In this document: positions 23,591 to 32,128 of the stretch, piece after piece | How positions within the stretch are numbered: position 1 is the first letter of the stretch | Layout of the letters: each line of letters opens with the position of its first letter | Assembly (NCBI GenBank): GCA_038247995.1 | Contig: JBBRUG010000015.1 | Location: forward strand, 1-35,178 | Direction: 5' to 3' | From: JBBRUG01 sp038247995 | Lineage (GTDB): Bacteria > Chloroflexota > Chloroflexia > Chloroflexales > Chloroflexaceae | Length of the DNA stretch: 35,178 nt | The notes under the pieces: generated by a model | Database searches by the model: none | What the model saw: only the letters and a program-made list of their open reading frames with translations | What the model was told of the DNA's origin: nothing | Position numbers and translations under genes: made by a program

Positions 23591-23974
23591 ATGGACGTAC
23601 TCGTTGTTGACGACGACCCGCATATCCGCGATGTCATTATGGAGCTTCTCACCGATGAGGGCTATACAGCCGAGCCGGCAGCAAATGGAGCTGAAGCGTT
23701 GCTGGTCTTACAGCAACAATCGGCGCCGCCGTGTATGATTCTGCTCGACCTCATGATGCCGCAAATGAACGGCTGGGAGTTTCGTGAGGCCCAACGCAAG
23801 CGTCCGGAATTCGCTGCCATCCCCGTAGTTACGATTTCGGCGCATGCCGATCTCCTGCGCATCTCGGTCCAACTTGATGTTGTTGAACACCTTGCCAAAC
23901 CGCTTGATATCGACCGTTTGCTCGCGATTGTCGGGCAGTATTGCGGTGCAAAAGGCGCATCGACGGCATTGTAG
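23591..23974 (+). CDS. Single-domain response regulator (CheY-like receiver)
   Basis: The 127-residue receiver domain has all key positions: acidic cluster D7-D8-D9 in VVDDDP, phospho-acceptor D53 in LLDLMMP, Thr81 in VVTIS, and Lys103 in AKP. No output domain is attached, so it acts by protein contact or as a phosphate relay. The gene lies 43 bases ahead of a hybrid histidine kinase on the same strand and is its likely partner. Confidence 0.92.
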   Translation: MDVLVVDDDPHIRDVIMELLTDEGYTAEPAANGAEALLVLQQQSAPPCMILLDLMMPQMNGWEFREAQRKRPEFAAIPVVTISAHADLLRISVQLDVVEHLAKPLDIDRLLAIVGQYCGAKGASTAL

Positions 23975-24017
23975 CCTCTTCGAGCTTGGCACTCGATAGA
24001 AGTCGTGAGAAGCATAC

Positions 24018-26513
24018 ATGCAGACACTGCCGCGTCCGCGTCCATTCCTCATCTATGGCGCAGTACTTGCGCTTCTGGCTACCGGCGTTTTCTTCATTCC
24101 CGGCATCGGGCCTTCGCTCCTGCAAACGAACGGTTTTGCGCCGCATGGCGTATGCATCCTCTGGCAACCTAACTTGCTCTGGTTTCACGTCACGAACGAT
24201 ATTCTGATTGGCACGTCGTATGTGGCGATTGCCGGTAGCCTGGCTTACCTGGTCTACCGTGGCCGACGCGACCTACCCTTCCCCTGGGTGCTGCTTGCTT
24301 TTGGACTGTTTATTGTTTCTTGTGGCAGTACCCATTTTATGGAGGCCTGGACGTTCTGGACGCCGCTCTACTGGCTCTCCGGCTACACCAAGCTGATTAC
24401 GGCCATTGCCTCGGTAACCACGGCTATCGCCCTGCCGCCGATTATTCCGCGCATCCTGGCCCTCGTCGACGACGCGCGCGTCTCGAATGAGCGTAAGCTG
24501 CAACTCGAAGCGGCGAATGGGGAACTGGCCCAACTCAACACCCGGCTCGCCGAGCTCGACAACCTGAAAAGCCAGCTTTTCGCCAATGTGAGCCACGAAC
24601 TGCGCACCCCGCTGACGCTTATTCTCGGCCCGGTGGAACGCCTGCTCGCCGCAGTGCCTGCCGAACAGCAGCGCGATCTGGTGACGATCCAACGCAATGC
24701 ACAACTACTTCAGCGTCACGTAGACGATTTGCTCGATGTAGCGCGGCTGGAGGCCGGACGCCTGGAACTGGATCAAACCAGCGTCGATTTGAGCCAACTC
24801 GCCCATCTCACAGCCGACTATTTTGGAGCGGCGACCGATGGACGTGAACTGACCCTCGACGTTGCGGCGCCGCCGAAACTGAGAATTGAGGCCGACGCGC
24901 ATCAGATCCAGCGTGTGCTGGTGAATCTGCTCAGTAATGCCATCAAGTTCACCCCCGATGGCGGAACGGTACGCTTAAGCATCCACACAACCGATGCGCA
25001 AGCAATCCTCACTGTTGAAGACAGCGGCCCAGGCGTACCCGTCGATCAATGGGAAACGATTTTTGAGCGCTTCCACCAGGGCGACAGCGGTACAACCCGG
25101 CGCTATGGCGGCACCGGCCTTGGATTAGCCATTGCGCGTGAACTGCTCGTGCTGCATGGCGGCACGATCCGCGTGAGCACAAGTACCCTTGGCGGCGCCT
25201 GCTTTACGATCACCCTGCCGATTGGTAATCCCGCTGCAAGGCTGCCGGCTGATCGGCCGGTAGCCCTGCCGGTAAGCATTCCCCCGGCGTTGCTAAACAT
25301 CCAAACCGAGCCCGAGGTCGTTACCCTCGACCGGCATTCAGAAGCCGCGAGCACAGAGCAGCCCCATATACTCGTCGTCGAGGATAATGCTGAGGTGCGC
25401 CAGTTCCTGGTGGAAACGCTGGGCGAACATTACTCCGTCACCACTGCACCCAATGGCGCCGACGGAGTGGAGCAGGCGCTGGCCCAGCCGCCCGATCTGA
25501 TTATCAGCGATGTGATGCTGCCCGGCATGAGCGGCAACCAACTTGTCCAGCACTTACGCGAGCATGCCGAACTGGATCAGACGCCAATTGTGATCCTCAC
25601 GGCGCGCGCCGACGCCGAACTGCGCCTCGAATTACTCCAGAGCGGCGCGCAAGACTACCTGCTCAAGCCGTTCTCCGCAACCGAACTCCTCGCTCGCTTG
25701 CGTAATCTGCTGGTTACCCAACAGGCCCGCCGCACGTTGCAACAGATTGTGGCCACCCAGGAGAATAATCTTACTGCACTTTCCAGCGATGTTGCGCGCC
25801 TCTACAATGAAGCGCAGACTGCACTGCGCCTGCGCGACGAATTTATCGCCATTGCCGCTCACGAACTGCGCACCCCGCTAACCGCTCTCATTGGCAATAC
25901 CCAATTGCTCTTGCGCCGCTCGGGAGAAAGCGGCAGATTTCTCGAACGCGATCTACGGGCGATCCGAGCAATCGACGAGACAGGCGACCGTTTAGCGGCA
26001 ATGATCGAGCGTTTGCTCGATCTGACGCGGATCGAACGCGGGCAGTTCACGATCAAACAAGAGCCGATCGATGTAGCCGTCCTGATTGCGCAAACCAGTG
26101 CCGCGTTCGGCCCGACACTCACCCAACACACGCTGGTTGTTCAACCCGCAGCAACACCGCTCCCGATCCATGGCGATGCAGAACTGCTCACTCAGGTGCT
26201 GAGCAACCTGATTATCAATGCAACCAAGTACAGCAACCCCGGCACAAGGATCACGGTCATCGCCCAACAAGACGGAGGCCACGCAGCCATATCGATTCAC
26301 GATCAGGGCATCGGCATTCCTGCCGCCGCACTGCCGAAACTCTTTGAGCGCTTCTACCGTGCGTCGAATACCAATGCCACGTATACCGGCGGCCTGGGGA
26401 TTGGCTTGTACCTGGCCCACGAGATCGTACAGCGCCACGGCGGCGAAATGACGGTAACGAGTGTGGAGGGTCAGGGCAGCGTCTTTACGGTACGGCTACC
26501 ACTCGTTGAATGA
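24018..26513 (+). CDS. Double hybrid histidine kinase with ethylene-receptor-type membrane domain
   Basis: An 831-residue membrane kinase. After a first helix (about 9-29), three helices form an ethylene-binding-type domain (about 53-145). Asp61 and Tyr68 (NDILIGTSY), Ile71, and Cys102/His106 (SCGSTHFMEAWTFW) align with Asp25, Tyr32, Ile35, Cys65 and His69 of plant ETR1, where Cys and His bind Cu(I). A coiled coil (about 155-185) leads to kinase module 1 with His193 in SHELRTPLT and ATPase boxes (NLLSNAIKF, DSGPGV, GGTGLGL). Next comes a receiver with Asp498 (LIISDVMLPG) and Lys550. Kinase module 2 follows with His615 in HELRTPLT and ATPase boxes NLIINATKY, DQGIGI, GGLGIGLYL. Ligand assignment is inference from conserved residues; domain calls are firm. 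It probably works with the receiver protein encoded just upstream. Confidence 0.93.
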   Translation: MQTLPRPRPFLIYGAVLALLATGVFFIPGIGPSLLQTNGFAPHGVCILWQPNLLWFHVTNDILIGTSYVAIAGSLAYLVYRGRRDLPFPWVLLAFGLFIVSCGSTHFMEAWTFWTPLYWLSGYTKLITAIASVTTAIALPPIIPRILALVDDARVSNERKLQLEAANGELAQLNTRLAELDNLKSQLFANVSHELRTPLTLILGPVERLLAAVPAEQQRDLVTIQRNAQLLQRHVDDLLDVARLEAGRLELDQTSVDLSQLAHLTADYFGAATDGRELTLDVAAPPKLRIEADAHQIQRVLVNLLSNAIKFTPDGGTVRLSIHTTDAQAILTVEDSGPGVPVDQWETIFERFHQGDSGTTRRYGGTGLGLAIARELLVLHGGTIRVSTSTLGGACFTITLPIGNPAARLPADRPVALPVSIPPALLNIQTEPEVVTLDRHSEAASTEQPHILVVEDNAEVRQFLVETLGEHYSVTTAPNGADGVEQALAQPPDLIISDVMLPGMSGNQLVQHLREHAELDQTPIVILTARADAELRLELLQSGAQDYLLKPFSATELLARLRNLLVTQQARRTLQQIVATQENNLTALSSDVARLYNEAQTALRLRDEFIAIAAHELRTPLTALIGNTQLLLRRSGESGRFLERDLRAIRAIDETGDRLAAMIERLLDLTRIERGQFTIKQEPIDVAVLIAQTSAAFGPTLTQHTLVVQPAATPLPIHGDAELLTQVLSNLIINATKYSNPGTRITVIAQQDGGHAAISIHDQGIGIPAAALPKLFERFYRASNTNATYTGGLGIGLYLAHEIVQRHGGEMTVTSVEGQGSVFTVRLPLVE

Positions 26514-26601
26514 GGAATACCGACCGCTCAACTGCCGCTGTGTCACCTGACGGATCGCATCCAAAACCGGATCTATCGCTGTCCGACTGGAAACTGAACG
26601 C

Positions 26602-27282
26602 ATGAGTAGAGGCCGTTACCCTGCCCGCCTGAATGTCGCGCCCCCTGAGCGGGCGACGGCGGCGCGCTATTATCACGCGTGGCCGGGACATGAACTGTAT
26701 GCACATCCTGAGCGCTTCGGGCCGCTAAGTTCCCCGGTGCTGTTCGGCAATGCGCATCCGTTGGAACTCGATATTGGCTGTGCGGTCGGCGATTTCCTTT
26801 GCGCCATTGCACCATTGCATCCGGTAACAAACTTTGTCGGCGTCGATAGTGTGGCTAAGCCACTCTATCGCGCCGTCGAAACGGCAGCCGCAGCGGATCT
26901 GCCGAATGTACAGTTCATCCACGCCGATATCCGCCTTGCGCTCACACGTATTCCCGATGCCACCTTGCATGCGGCTTATCTGCATTTTCCCGCCCCGCTC
27001 TTGCGCAACCGTCAGCGCCGCCAACGCCTCGTCGCGCCCGACCTGCTGGTGCAGCTTGCCCGTGCGTTGCAGATCGGCGGGCGGCTCAGCTTTCTTACCG
27101 ACCAACCCGATCTCTACGCGGAACTCCAGGCAATTCTGCTGGGTATTCCCAACCTTGTACCCATGCCCGCCGAGCAAGGCGCTCAGGGCCTGAGCGAACT
27201 GCTGAAATCGCATTACCATCGGCGCTGGGAGGCGCGCGGCCGGCCGATAATGCGGAGCGAACTCCAACGCAGCGCTCAGTGA
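26602..27282 (+). CDS. TrmB-like SAM-dependent methyltransferase (tRNA m7G46-type, divergent)
   Basis: A 226-residue class I methyltransferase. The SAM-binding LELDIGCAVGDFLCAIA (54-70), FVGVDSVAKPLYRA (acidic end of strand 2), LPNVQFIHADIRLAL and the late GGRLSFLTDQPDLYAEL plus SHYHRRWEARGRPI follow the layout of TrmB, which makes 7-methylguanosine at tRNA position 46. The hallmark F-P-D-P-W-P-K-x-R-H of the family is changed to FPAPLLRNRQRRQRL (129-143), with loss of the Asp and Trp. It may be a divergent TrmB or a paralogue with another substrate. The ATG at 26602 is the track start; there is a leader of about 90 bases after the kinase gene with nothing else in it. Confidence 0.75.
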   Translation: MSRGRYPARLNVAPPERATAARYYHAWPGHELYAHPERFGPLSSPVLFGNAHPLELDIGCAVGDFLCAIAPLHPVTNFVGVDSVAKPLYRAVETAAAADLPNVQFIHADIRLALTRIPDATLHAAYLHFPAPLLRNRQRRQRLVAPDLLVQLARALQIGGRLSFLTDQPDLYAELQAILLGIPNLVPMPAEQGAQGLSELLKSHYHRRWEARGRPIMRSELQRSAQ

Positions 27283-27318
27283 TCGCACCTGTGCGCGTTC
27301 CTCGTACGATCAATGTTC

Positions 27319-27324
27319 TATAAT
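27319..27324 (+). promoter_or_regulatory. Candidate -10 box for the PAS-STAS gene
   Basis: A perfect TATAAT lies 58 bases before the chosen ATG, in the gap after the methyltransferase. The -35 region is poor, so an activator or a weak promoter is likely. Confidence 0.4.
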
Positions 27325-27382
27325 CGCTACAGACGACCGCATGCGTTTATGCATAGAGCGGATTATTTATGAGGAAGGGTGC

Positions 27383-28273
27383 ATGGACAACGGGCAATCA
27401 CCGGACGACCTTACGGCACGACTAACCGATTTTGAGCGTCGCGAAGCGGAATGGCAGTTAAAAGAAGCCGCGCTGCACGAGCAACTAACACGTTACCAAC
27501 TCGTGCTCGACACCTTACCAATCCGCATTTTCTGGAAGCGCGCCGCTGATCTGAGTTACCTCGGTTGCAACCGTGCCTTTGCCCAGGATGGTGGCCGTCA
27601 AGAAGCGGCGGAACTGATTGGCCTGGAGGATTACGTGATGACATGGGCCGACCAAGCCGACGCTTACCGCAGCGACGATCGCAGCGTGCTTGATTCGGGC
27701 CAGGCGCGGATCAACTATGAAGAACCCCAGGATCGCCCCGACGGATCAACCGCCTGGGTGCGCACAAGCAAACTGCCGCTCGTTAGTGCCGATGGTACAC
27801 TCATCGGCATTCTTGGTACTTACGAGGATATCACTGCTCAACGCCATACCGAAGAAGAGCGCCTAGCCGATCAGGAGCGCACCATTGCTGCGCAGCAAGA
27901 TATTCTGCGCGAACTCTCAACCCCATTGATCCCGCTGACTGATAATGTTGTGGCCATGCCGCTGGTGGGCGCTATCGACACGCGCCGGGCGGGCCAGATT
28001 ATGGAAACCCTGCTCGAAGGTATCGCAGAGTATCAGGCCGATATCGCTCTGCTCGATATTAGTGGGGTGCGCGTTGTCGATACCCAGGTTGCCGATGCGC
28101 TGCTCCGCGCCGCGCGGGCCGCTAAACTGATTGGTGCCCAGGTCATTCTTACCGGCATCAGCGCCGAGATCGCGCAGACAATTGTTCACCTTGGCGCCGA
28201 TATGAGCGGGATTATTACGCTCCCAACGTTGCGTGAAGGGCTTCAATATGCAGAAAACGCGTATAAGCCGTAA
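27383..28273 (+). CDS. PAS-STAS protein, RsbR-like stressosome component
   Basis: The 296-residue protein has a coiled coil (about 14-40), a PAS domain (about 41-155) and a C-terminal STAS domain (about 180-290) of the RsbR type: MPLVGAIDTRRAGQIMETLLEGI, LLDISGVRVVDTQVADALL, and ISAEIAQTIVHLGADMSGIITLPTLREGLQYA. Thr200 (AIDT) and Thr234 (VVDT) are 34 residues apart, the same spacing as the RsbT-phosphorylated Thr171 and Thr205 of Bacillus RsbRA. This supports a role in a partner-switching stress complex. PAS replaces the usual globin-like sensor. No rsbS, rsbT or sigma factor gene is nearby. The ATG at 27383 is chosen for AGGAAGG 5 bases upstream. Confidence 0.88.
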   Translation: MDNGQSPDDLTARLTDFERREAEWQLKEAALHEQLTRYQLVLDTLPIRIFWKRAADLSYLGCNRAFAQDGGRQEAAELIGLEDYVMTWADQADAYRSDDRSVLDSGQARINYEEPQDRPDGSTAWVRTSKLPLVSADGTLIGILGTYEDITAQRHTEEERLADQERTIAAQQDILRELSTPLIPLTDNVVAMPLVGAIDTRRAGQIMETLLEGIAEYQADIALLDISGVRVVDTQVADALLRAARAAKLIGAQVILTGISAEIAQTIVHLGADMSGIITLPTLREGLQYAENAYKP

Positions 28274-28333
28274 TCTGGGCAGGTTGCAGTACAATACGAG
28301 GGCAGAAGCAGCGCACGAATCAAGGGAGATCTG

Positions 28334-29305
28334 ATGACTGTTCAATTTGGAACCTTTGTACCGCAAGGCTGGCGGCTGGATTTGATCGAGATCGACGATC
28401 CGATCGAGAAGTATGAGGCGATGACCCGCGTCGCGAAGGCGGCCGACGCCATTCCGCTCTACGATTCGATCTGGGTTTACGACCACTTCCACACTGTGCC
28501 ACGCATCGAGCAGGAAGCCGTCTTTGAGGCCTGGACGATCACCGCCGCCCTGGCCCGCGATACACGGCGAGTCAAGGTCGGCCAGATGGTAACCTGCATC
28601 GGGTATCGTAACCCGGCCCTGGCGGCCAAGATCGCCTCGACGGTCGATGTGCTTAGCCACGGACGGCTCTACTGCGGAATTGGCGCGGGCTGGTACGAGC
28701 ACGAGTGGCGTGCCTACGGCTACGGCTTCCCCGAGACGCGCGACCGCATGCGCGCCTTCCGCGAGGCGACCCAGATTATGGTCAAAATGTGGACCGAGGA
28801 GACGCCCACGTTCGAGGGCGAGTACTTCCAGATCCACGGCGCGATCAACGAGCCGCGCGGGGTTCAGAAGCCGTATCCGTCGCTCTGGATCGGCGGTGGC
28901 GGTGAGCAGGTAACTCTGAAACTCGTGGCCCAGTACGGTAACGCCTGTAATGTCGGCGGCGATCCGGAGACGCTCAAGCACAAGTTTGGCGTGCTTCAGG
29001 AGCATTGCGCCGCGCTCGGCCGCGACTACAACGCGATCATTCGCTCCACAAACGCCAATATCGTCTTCCTGAAGCCGGACGACGATCCGGAGCGGGCGAC
29101 GGAGGCCATACGCGCCACCTACCGCTGGAGCATGGAAGACCTGTACCGTTCGGCAATTGTCGGTACACCCGAGCAGGTGGCCGATCGCTTGCGCGCCCAG
29201 GCCGACGCCGGAGCGAACTACTTCATCACCTACTTCCCGCGGATTGCCTACGACCACGAGCCGATGCACATCTTTGCCGAGCAGGTTGCACCGCTGTTGC
29301 GCTAA
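28334..29305 (+). CDS. LLM-class flavin/F420-dependent oxidoreductase
   Basis: A TIM-barrel oxidoreductase of 323 residues in the bacterial luciferase-like superfamily. The start MTVQFGTFVPQGW, the YDSIWVYDHFH segment, the core ALAAKIASTVDVLSHGRLYCGIGAGWYEHEW, and PYPSLWIGGGGEQVTLKLVAQYGNACNV are typical of the F420-dependent branch. The substrate cannot be deduced. GGGAGA lies 5 bases before the ATG. It is preceded by a gap of 60 bases and followed by a hairpin, so it may be a single transcription unit or the end of the signalling cluster. Confidence 0.9.
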   Translation: MTVQFGTFVPQGWRLDLIEIDDPIEKYEAMTRVAKAADAIPLYDSIWVYDHFHTVPRIEQEAVFEAWTITAALARDTRRVKVGQMVTCIGYRNPALAAKIASTVDVLSHGRLYCGIGAGWYEHEWRAYGYGFPETRDRMRAFREATQIMVKMWTEETPTFEGEYFQIHGAINEPRGVQKPYPSLWIGGGGEQVTLKLVAQYGNACNVGGDPETLKHKFGVLQEHCAALGRDYNAIIRSTNANIVFLKPDDDPERATEAIRATYRWSMEDLYRSAIVGTPEQVADRLRAQADAGANYFITYFPRIAYDHEPMHIFAEQVAPLLR

Positions 29306-29313
29306 GCTTCAGA

Positions 29314-29360
29314 CAGGAGAAGTCAGGAGCCGGAATGCCTAGCCGCCTGACTTCTGCCTG
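29314..29360 (+). terminator. Hairpin after the LLM oxidoreductase gene
   Basis: AGAAGTCAGG (29318-29327) and CCTGACTTCT (29346-29355) pair perfectly, extended outside by CAGG/CCTG across one bulged G. There is no T tract, but it starts 9 bases past the stop codon and probably stabilises or ends the transcript. CTGCCTGCT-type repeats follow up to about 29405. Confidence 0.55.
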
Positions 29361-29479
29361 CTACCACCGATCCGCTGCCTCCAGCATTCTGCCTGCTGCC
29401 TCCTGGATTGTGAATTTTATCCCTTCATCACTCCCCCATCCTTGCCGGTGAATGCACAGCTTTAAGGCACTCCAAACAC

Positions 29480-29508
29480 CTGAAACGGCGTTTGCGTTGT
29501 GCTATAAT
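29480..29508 (+). promoter_or_regulatory. lon promoter with small palindrome
   Basis: CTGAAA (29480-29485), 17 bases and the extended -10 TGCTATAAT (TATAAT at 29503-29508) form a good promoter about 75 bases upstream of lon. Between the boxes lies AAACG-G-CGTTT (29483-29493), a possible repressor site. I see no CIRCE or HAIR element. Confidence 0.6.
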
Positions 29509-29582
29509 GCAGCTACGTCGCCCCTAAAACATGTATGGCTAGCCTGGTCGTTGAACCATGACGGCGTACGAGAGGAACTGCT

Positions 29583-32012
29583 GTGGCCGAGGAGATGCCG
29601 ATTCTATTTAACTTTACTCCGTCTGGTGCGTCGCCCGCGCCGGACGAATCGGCGATGGCCGAGCGAACCCTTCCGCTTCTGCCGCTGAGCGACATTGTGA
29701 TCTTCCCCCAGATGCTTGCGCCGCTGATTGTGGAGGAGGAGCAGGCCGTGCGTGCGCTCGAAGTTGCGTTCGCCGGCGATCGATTGGTCTTTGCCGTTGC
29801 GCGTCGCGAGGGCGGCGCCACCGAGAACCTCCTCGCCGAGTTATACCCGATCGGCGTCGAAGCCATTGTGCAACGCATGCGCAAACTCCCCGACGGCTCG
29901 ACATCGGTTGTGCTGGAGGGGCGGCGGCGGATGCGCTTGAGCGAAGCAATTACCAACGACTCGCTGCTCTGCGTTCGTGCGGCCTCGCTCTATATCGATA
30001 CTGACCGTACGATTGCCGTCGAGGCGATGATGCGCGCCGTGCTGGCGCTCTACGAGAAGGTCGTGCGGCTCTCACGTTTGCTCCCCGACGACGCCTATAC
30101 AACAGCAATGAATGTGGAAGATCCCGGCGGCCTCGCCGATCTGATCGCCTCCACACTGCCGCTCAGCACGGCCCATCGGCAGCAGATCCTCGAAACAATC
30201 GACCCTGAAGAACGGCTGCATCGCATTGGCGCACTGCTCTCGCAGGAACTCGACCTGCTCGAACTCGAGTCGCGCATTCAAAACCAGGTGCAGAAGGAAG
30301 TCGATCGCTCGCAGCGCGAGTTCTTTCTGCGCGAACAGATGAAGGCCATTCAGCGGGAGCTTGGCCAGCACGATCCGCAGCAGCGCGATATGTTCGCCCT
30401 GCGCGATCGGCTTGCCGCCGCCGACCTTACTGAGCGTGCTCGCGCCCGCGCCGATGAAGAACTCGACCGCCTGGAGATGCTTGCACCGCTTTCGCCTGAA
30501 TATAGCGTGGTGCGCACATATGTGGACTGGCTAATCAACCTGCCGTGGCAGCGCACGGTCGAGGAGCACACCGACTTGCGGGCTGCCGCACGGTTGCTCG
30601 ATCAGAACCACTACGGACTGAAGAAGGTCAAGGAGCGCATTCTCGAATTTATTGCCGTACGCCAACTGGCCTCCGATCAACTGAAAGCGCCGATCCTCTG
30701 CTTCGTCGGCCCGCCCGGCGTGGGCAAAACGAGCCTCGGCCAGAGCATCGCCGCCGCCCTCGGTCGGCCGTTCGTGCGCCTCTCACTCGGCGGTGTCCAC
30801 GACGAAGCCGAAATTCGCGGCCATCGGCGCACCTATATCGGCGCGATGCCGGGGCGGCTTGTGCAGCGCATGAAGGAAGCCGGCAGTATGAACCCGGTGT
30901 TCATGCTCGACGAGATTGACAAACTCGGCAGCGATTTTCGCGGTGATCCGTCGGCTGCGCTGCTGGAAGCGCTCGACCCTGAGCAGAACCATTCCTTCGC
31001 CGATCATTACCTAGAAGTGCCGTTCGACCTGAGCAAGGTTTTTTTCATCACCACAGCCAATTACGGCGATGATATTCCGCCAGCGCTGGCCGATCGCTTG
31101 GAGATGATCGAGCTCACCGGCTACACCGAAGACGAAAAGCTGCGCATCGCCCGCCGTTTCCTGGTACCGCGTCAGTACACGGCCAATGGCCTACCACCGA
31201 CAAGTATACGCTTCAATGATCGTGCGCTGCAACTGATTGTGCAGCGCTATACCTATGAAGCCGGGGTGCGCAACCTCGAACGCGAGATCGCCGCGATCTG
31301 CCGCAAGACCGCCCGGCGTATAGTTGAGGGCCGCACCCACGCGCGCGTCGTCACGCCGCGCCTCGTGGAAAGCTACCTCGGCCCGCCGCGCTTCGAAGGC
31401 CCGGAAATCGAAACGCAGGCCCAGATCGGCGTGGTGACCGGTATGGTCTACACCGGCGTCGGCGGCGATACGATGCCCGTCGAAGTTGTGTTGATGGAAG
31501 GCAAGGGCAACCTGACGCTGACCGGCCAACTTGGTGAGGTGATGCAAGAGTCGGCGCAGGCCGCGCTCTCCTACATCCGTGCCAATGCCGCCAAACTCAA
31601 AATCAACGCGCGCCGTTTCGAGAAGGTTGATATTCACATCCACGTCCCCGAAGGCGCCACGCCGAAAGAAGGGCCGTCGGCCGGCTTGACGATCACTGTC
31701 GCACTCATTTCGGCCTTTACCGAGCGCGAAGCCCGCCGCGACATCGCGATGACCGGCGAGATCACGCTGAGCGGGCGTGTGCTGCCGATCGGCGGCGTGC
31801 GCGAGAAGATTCTCGGCGCTTACCGCGCCGGCATCCGTATCGTCATTCTTCCCGCCAAAAACAGCCACGACCTGATCGATATTCCGGCGGCTGTACGGGC
31901 CAAACTCACCGTCCACCTCGTCGATACAATTTCCCCCGTACTCGACCTGATGCTCGGCCCGCCCCCAACCAAACCGGCGCCGCGCCGGAAGGTAGCGAAG
32001 CAAGATCACTGA
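29583..32012 (+). CDS. lon: ATP-dependent protease Lon (LonA)
   Basis: A hexameric AAA+ serine-lysine protease that degrades misfolded and regulatory proteins. It has an N-terminal substrate domain (about 28-220), a coiled region (VDRSQREFFLREQMKAIQREL, from 240), and Walker A GPPGVGKT (376-383). Walker B is MLDEID (D443, E444). The protease domain has the catalytic Ser699 in PKEGPSAG and Lys742 in GGVREKILGAY. At 809 residues the length is normal. The GTG start at 29583 has GAGAGGAA about 7 bases upstream; an alternative ATG 5 codons in is less well placed. It has its own promoter. Confidence 0.97.
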   Translation: MAEEMPILFNFTPSGASPAPDESAMAERTLPLLPLSDIVIFPQMLAPLIVEEEQAVRALEVAFAGDRLVFAVARREGGATENLLAELYPIGVEAIVQRMRKLPDGSTSVVLEGRRRMRLSEAITNDSLLCVRAASLYIDTDRTIAVEAMMRAVLALYEKVVRLSRLLPDDAYTTAMNVEDPGGLADLIASTLPLSTAHRQQILETIDPEERLHRIGALLSQELDLLELESRIQNQVQKEVDRSQREFFLREQMKAIQRELGQHDPQQRDMFALRDRLAAADLTERARARADEELDRLEMLAPLSPEYSVVRTYVDWLINLPWQRTVEEHTDLRAAARLLDQNHYGLKKVKERILEFIAVRQLASDQLKAPILCFVGPPGVGKTSLGQSIAAALGRPFVRLSLGGVHDEAEIRGHRRTYIGAMPGRLVQRMKEAGSMNPVFMLDEIDKLGSDFRGDPSAALLEALDPEQNHSFADHYLEVPFDLSKVFFITTANYGDDIPPALADRLEMIELTGYTEDEKLRIARRFLVPRQYTANGLPPTSIRFNDRALQLIVQRYTYEAGVRNLEREIAAICRKTARRIVEGRTHARVVTPRLVESYLGPPRFEGPEIETQAQIGVVTGMVYTGVGGDTMPVEVVLMEGKGNLTLTGQLGEVMQESAQAALSYIRANAAKLKINARRFEKVDIHIHVPEGATPKEGPSAGLTITVALISAFTEREARRDIAMTGEITLSGRVLPIGGVREKILGAYRAGIRIVILPAKNSHDLIDIPAAVRAKLTVHLVDTISPVLDLMLGPPPTKPAPRRKVAKQDH

Positions 32013-32128
32013 GTGATGAGTGATGAATAGTTGATTCTGTGAACTGTCAGACTGTCAGACTGTCAGGCTGCCCGACTGTCAGGCTGCCCGACTGTCAGGC
32101 TGCCCGACTGTCAGGCTGCCCGACTAAA
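32013..32128. repeat. ACTGTCAG/GCTGCCCG octamer array between lon and arsJ
   Basis: After two GTGATGA units, three ACTGTCAG octamers pass into about four copies of the 16-base composite ACTGTCAGGCTGCCCG (32043-32125). The array fills the space between two convergent genes. No separate terminator is visible. Confidence 0.9.

Noticed and set aside
27917..29269. 450-codon open frame on the minus strand opposite the PAS-STAS and LLM genes
   Set aside because: Both genes opposite have clear family motifs and ribosome sites; the antisense frame has no recognisable domain and reflects high G+C codon structure.
31191..32009. 272-codon antisense frame within lon
   Set aside because: Same reason: it mirrors the conserved Lon protease domain.
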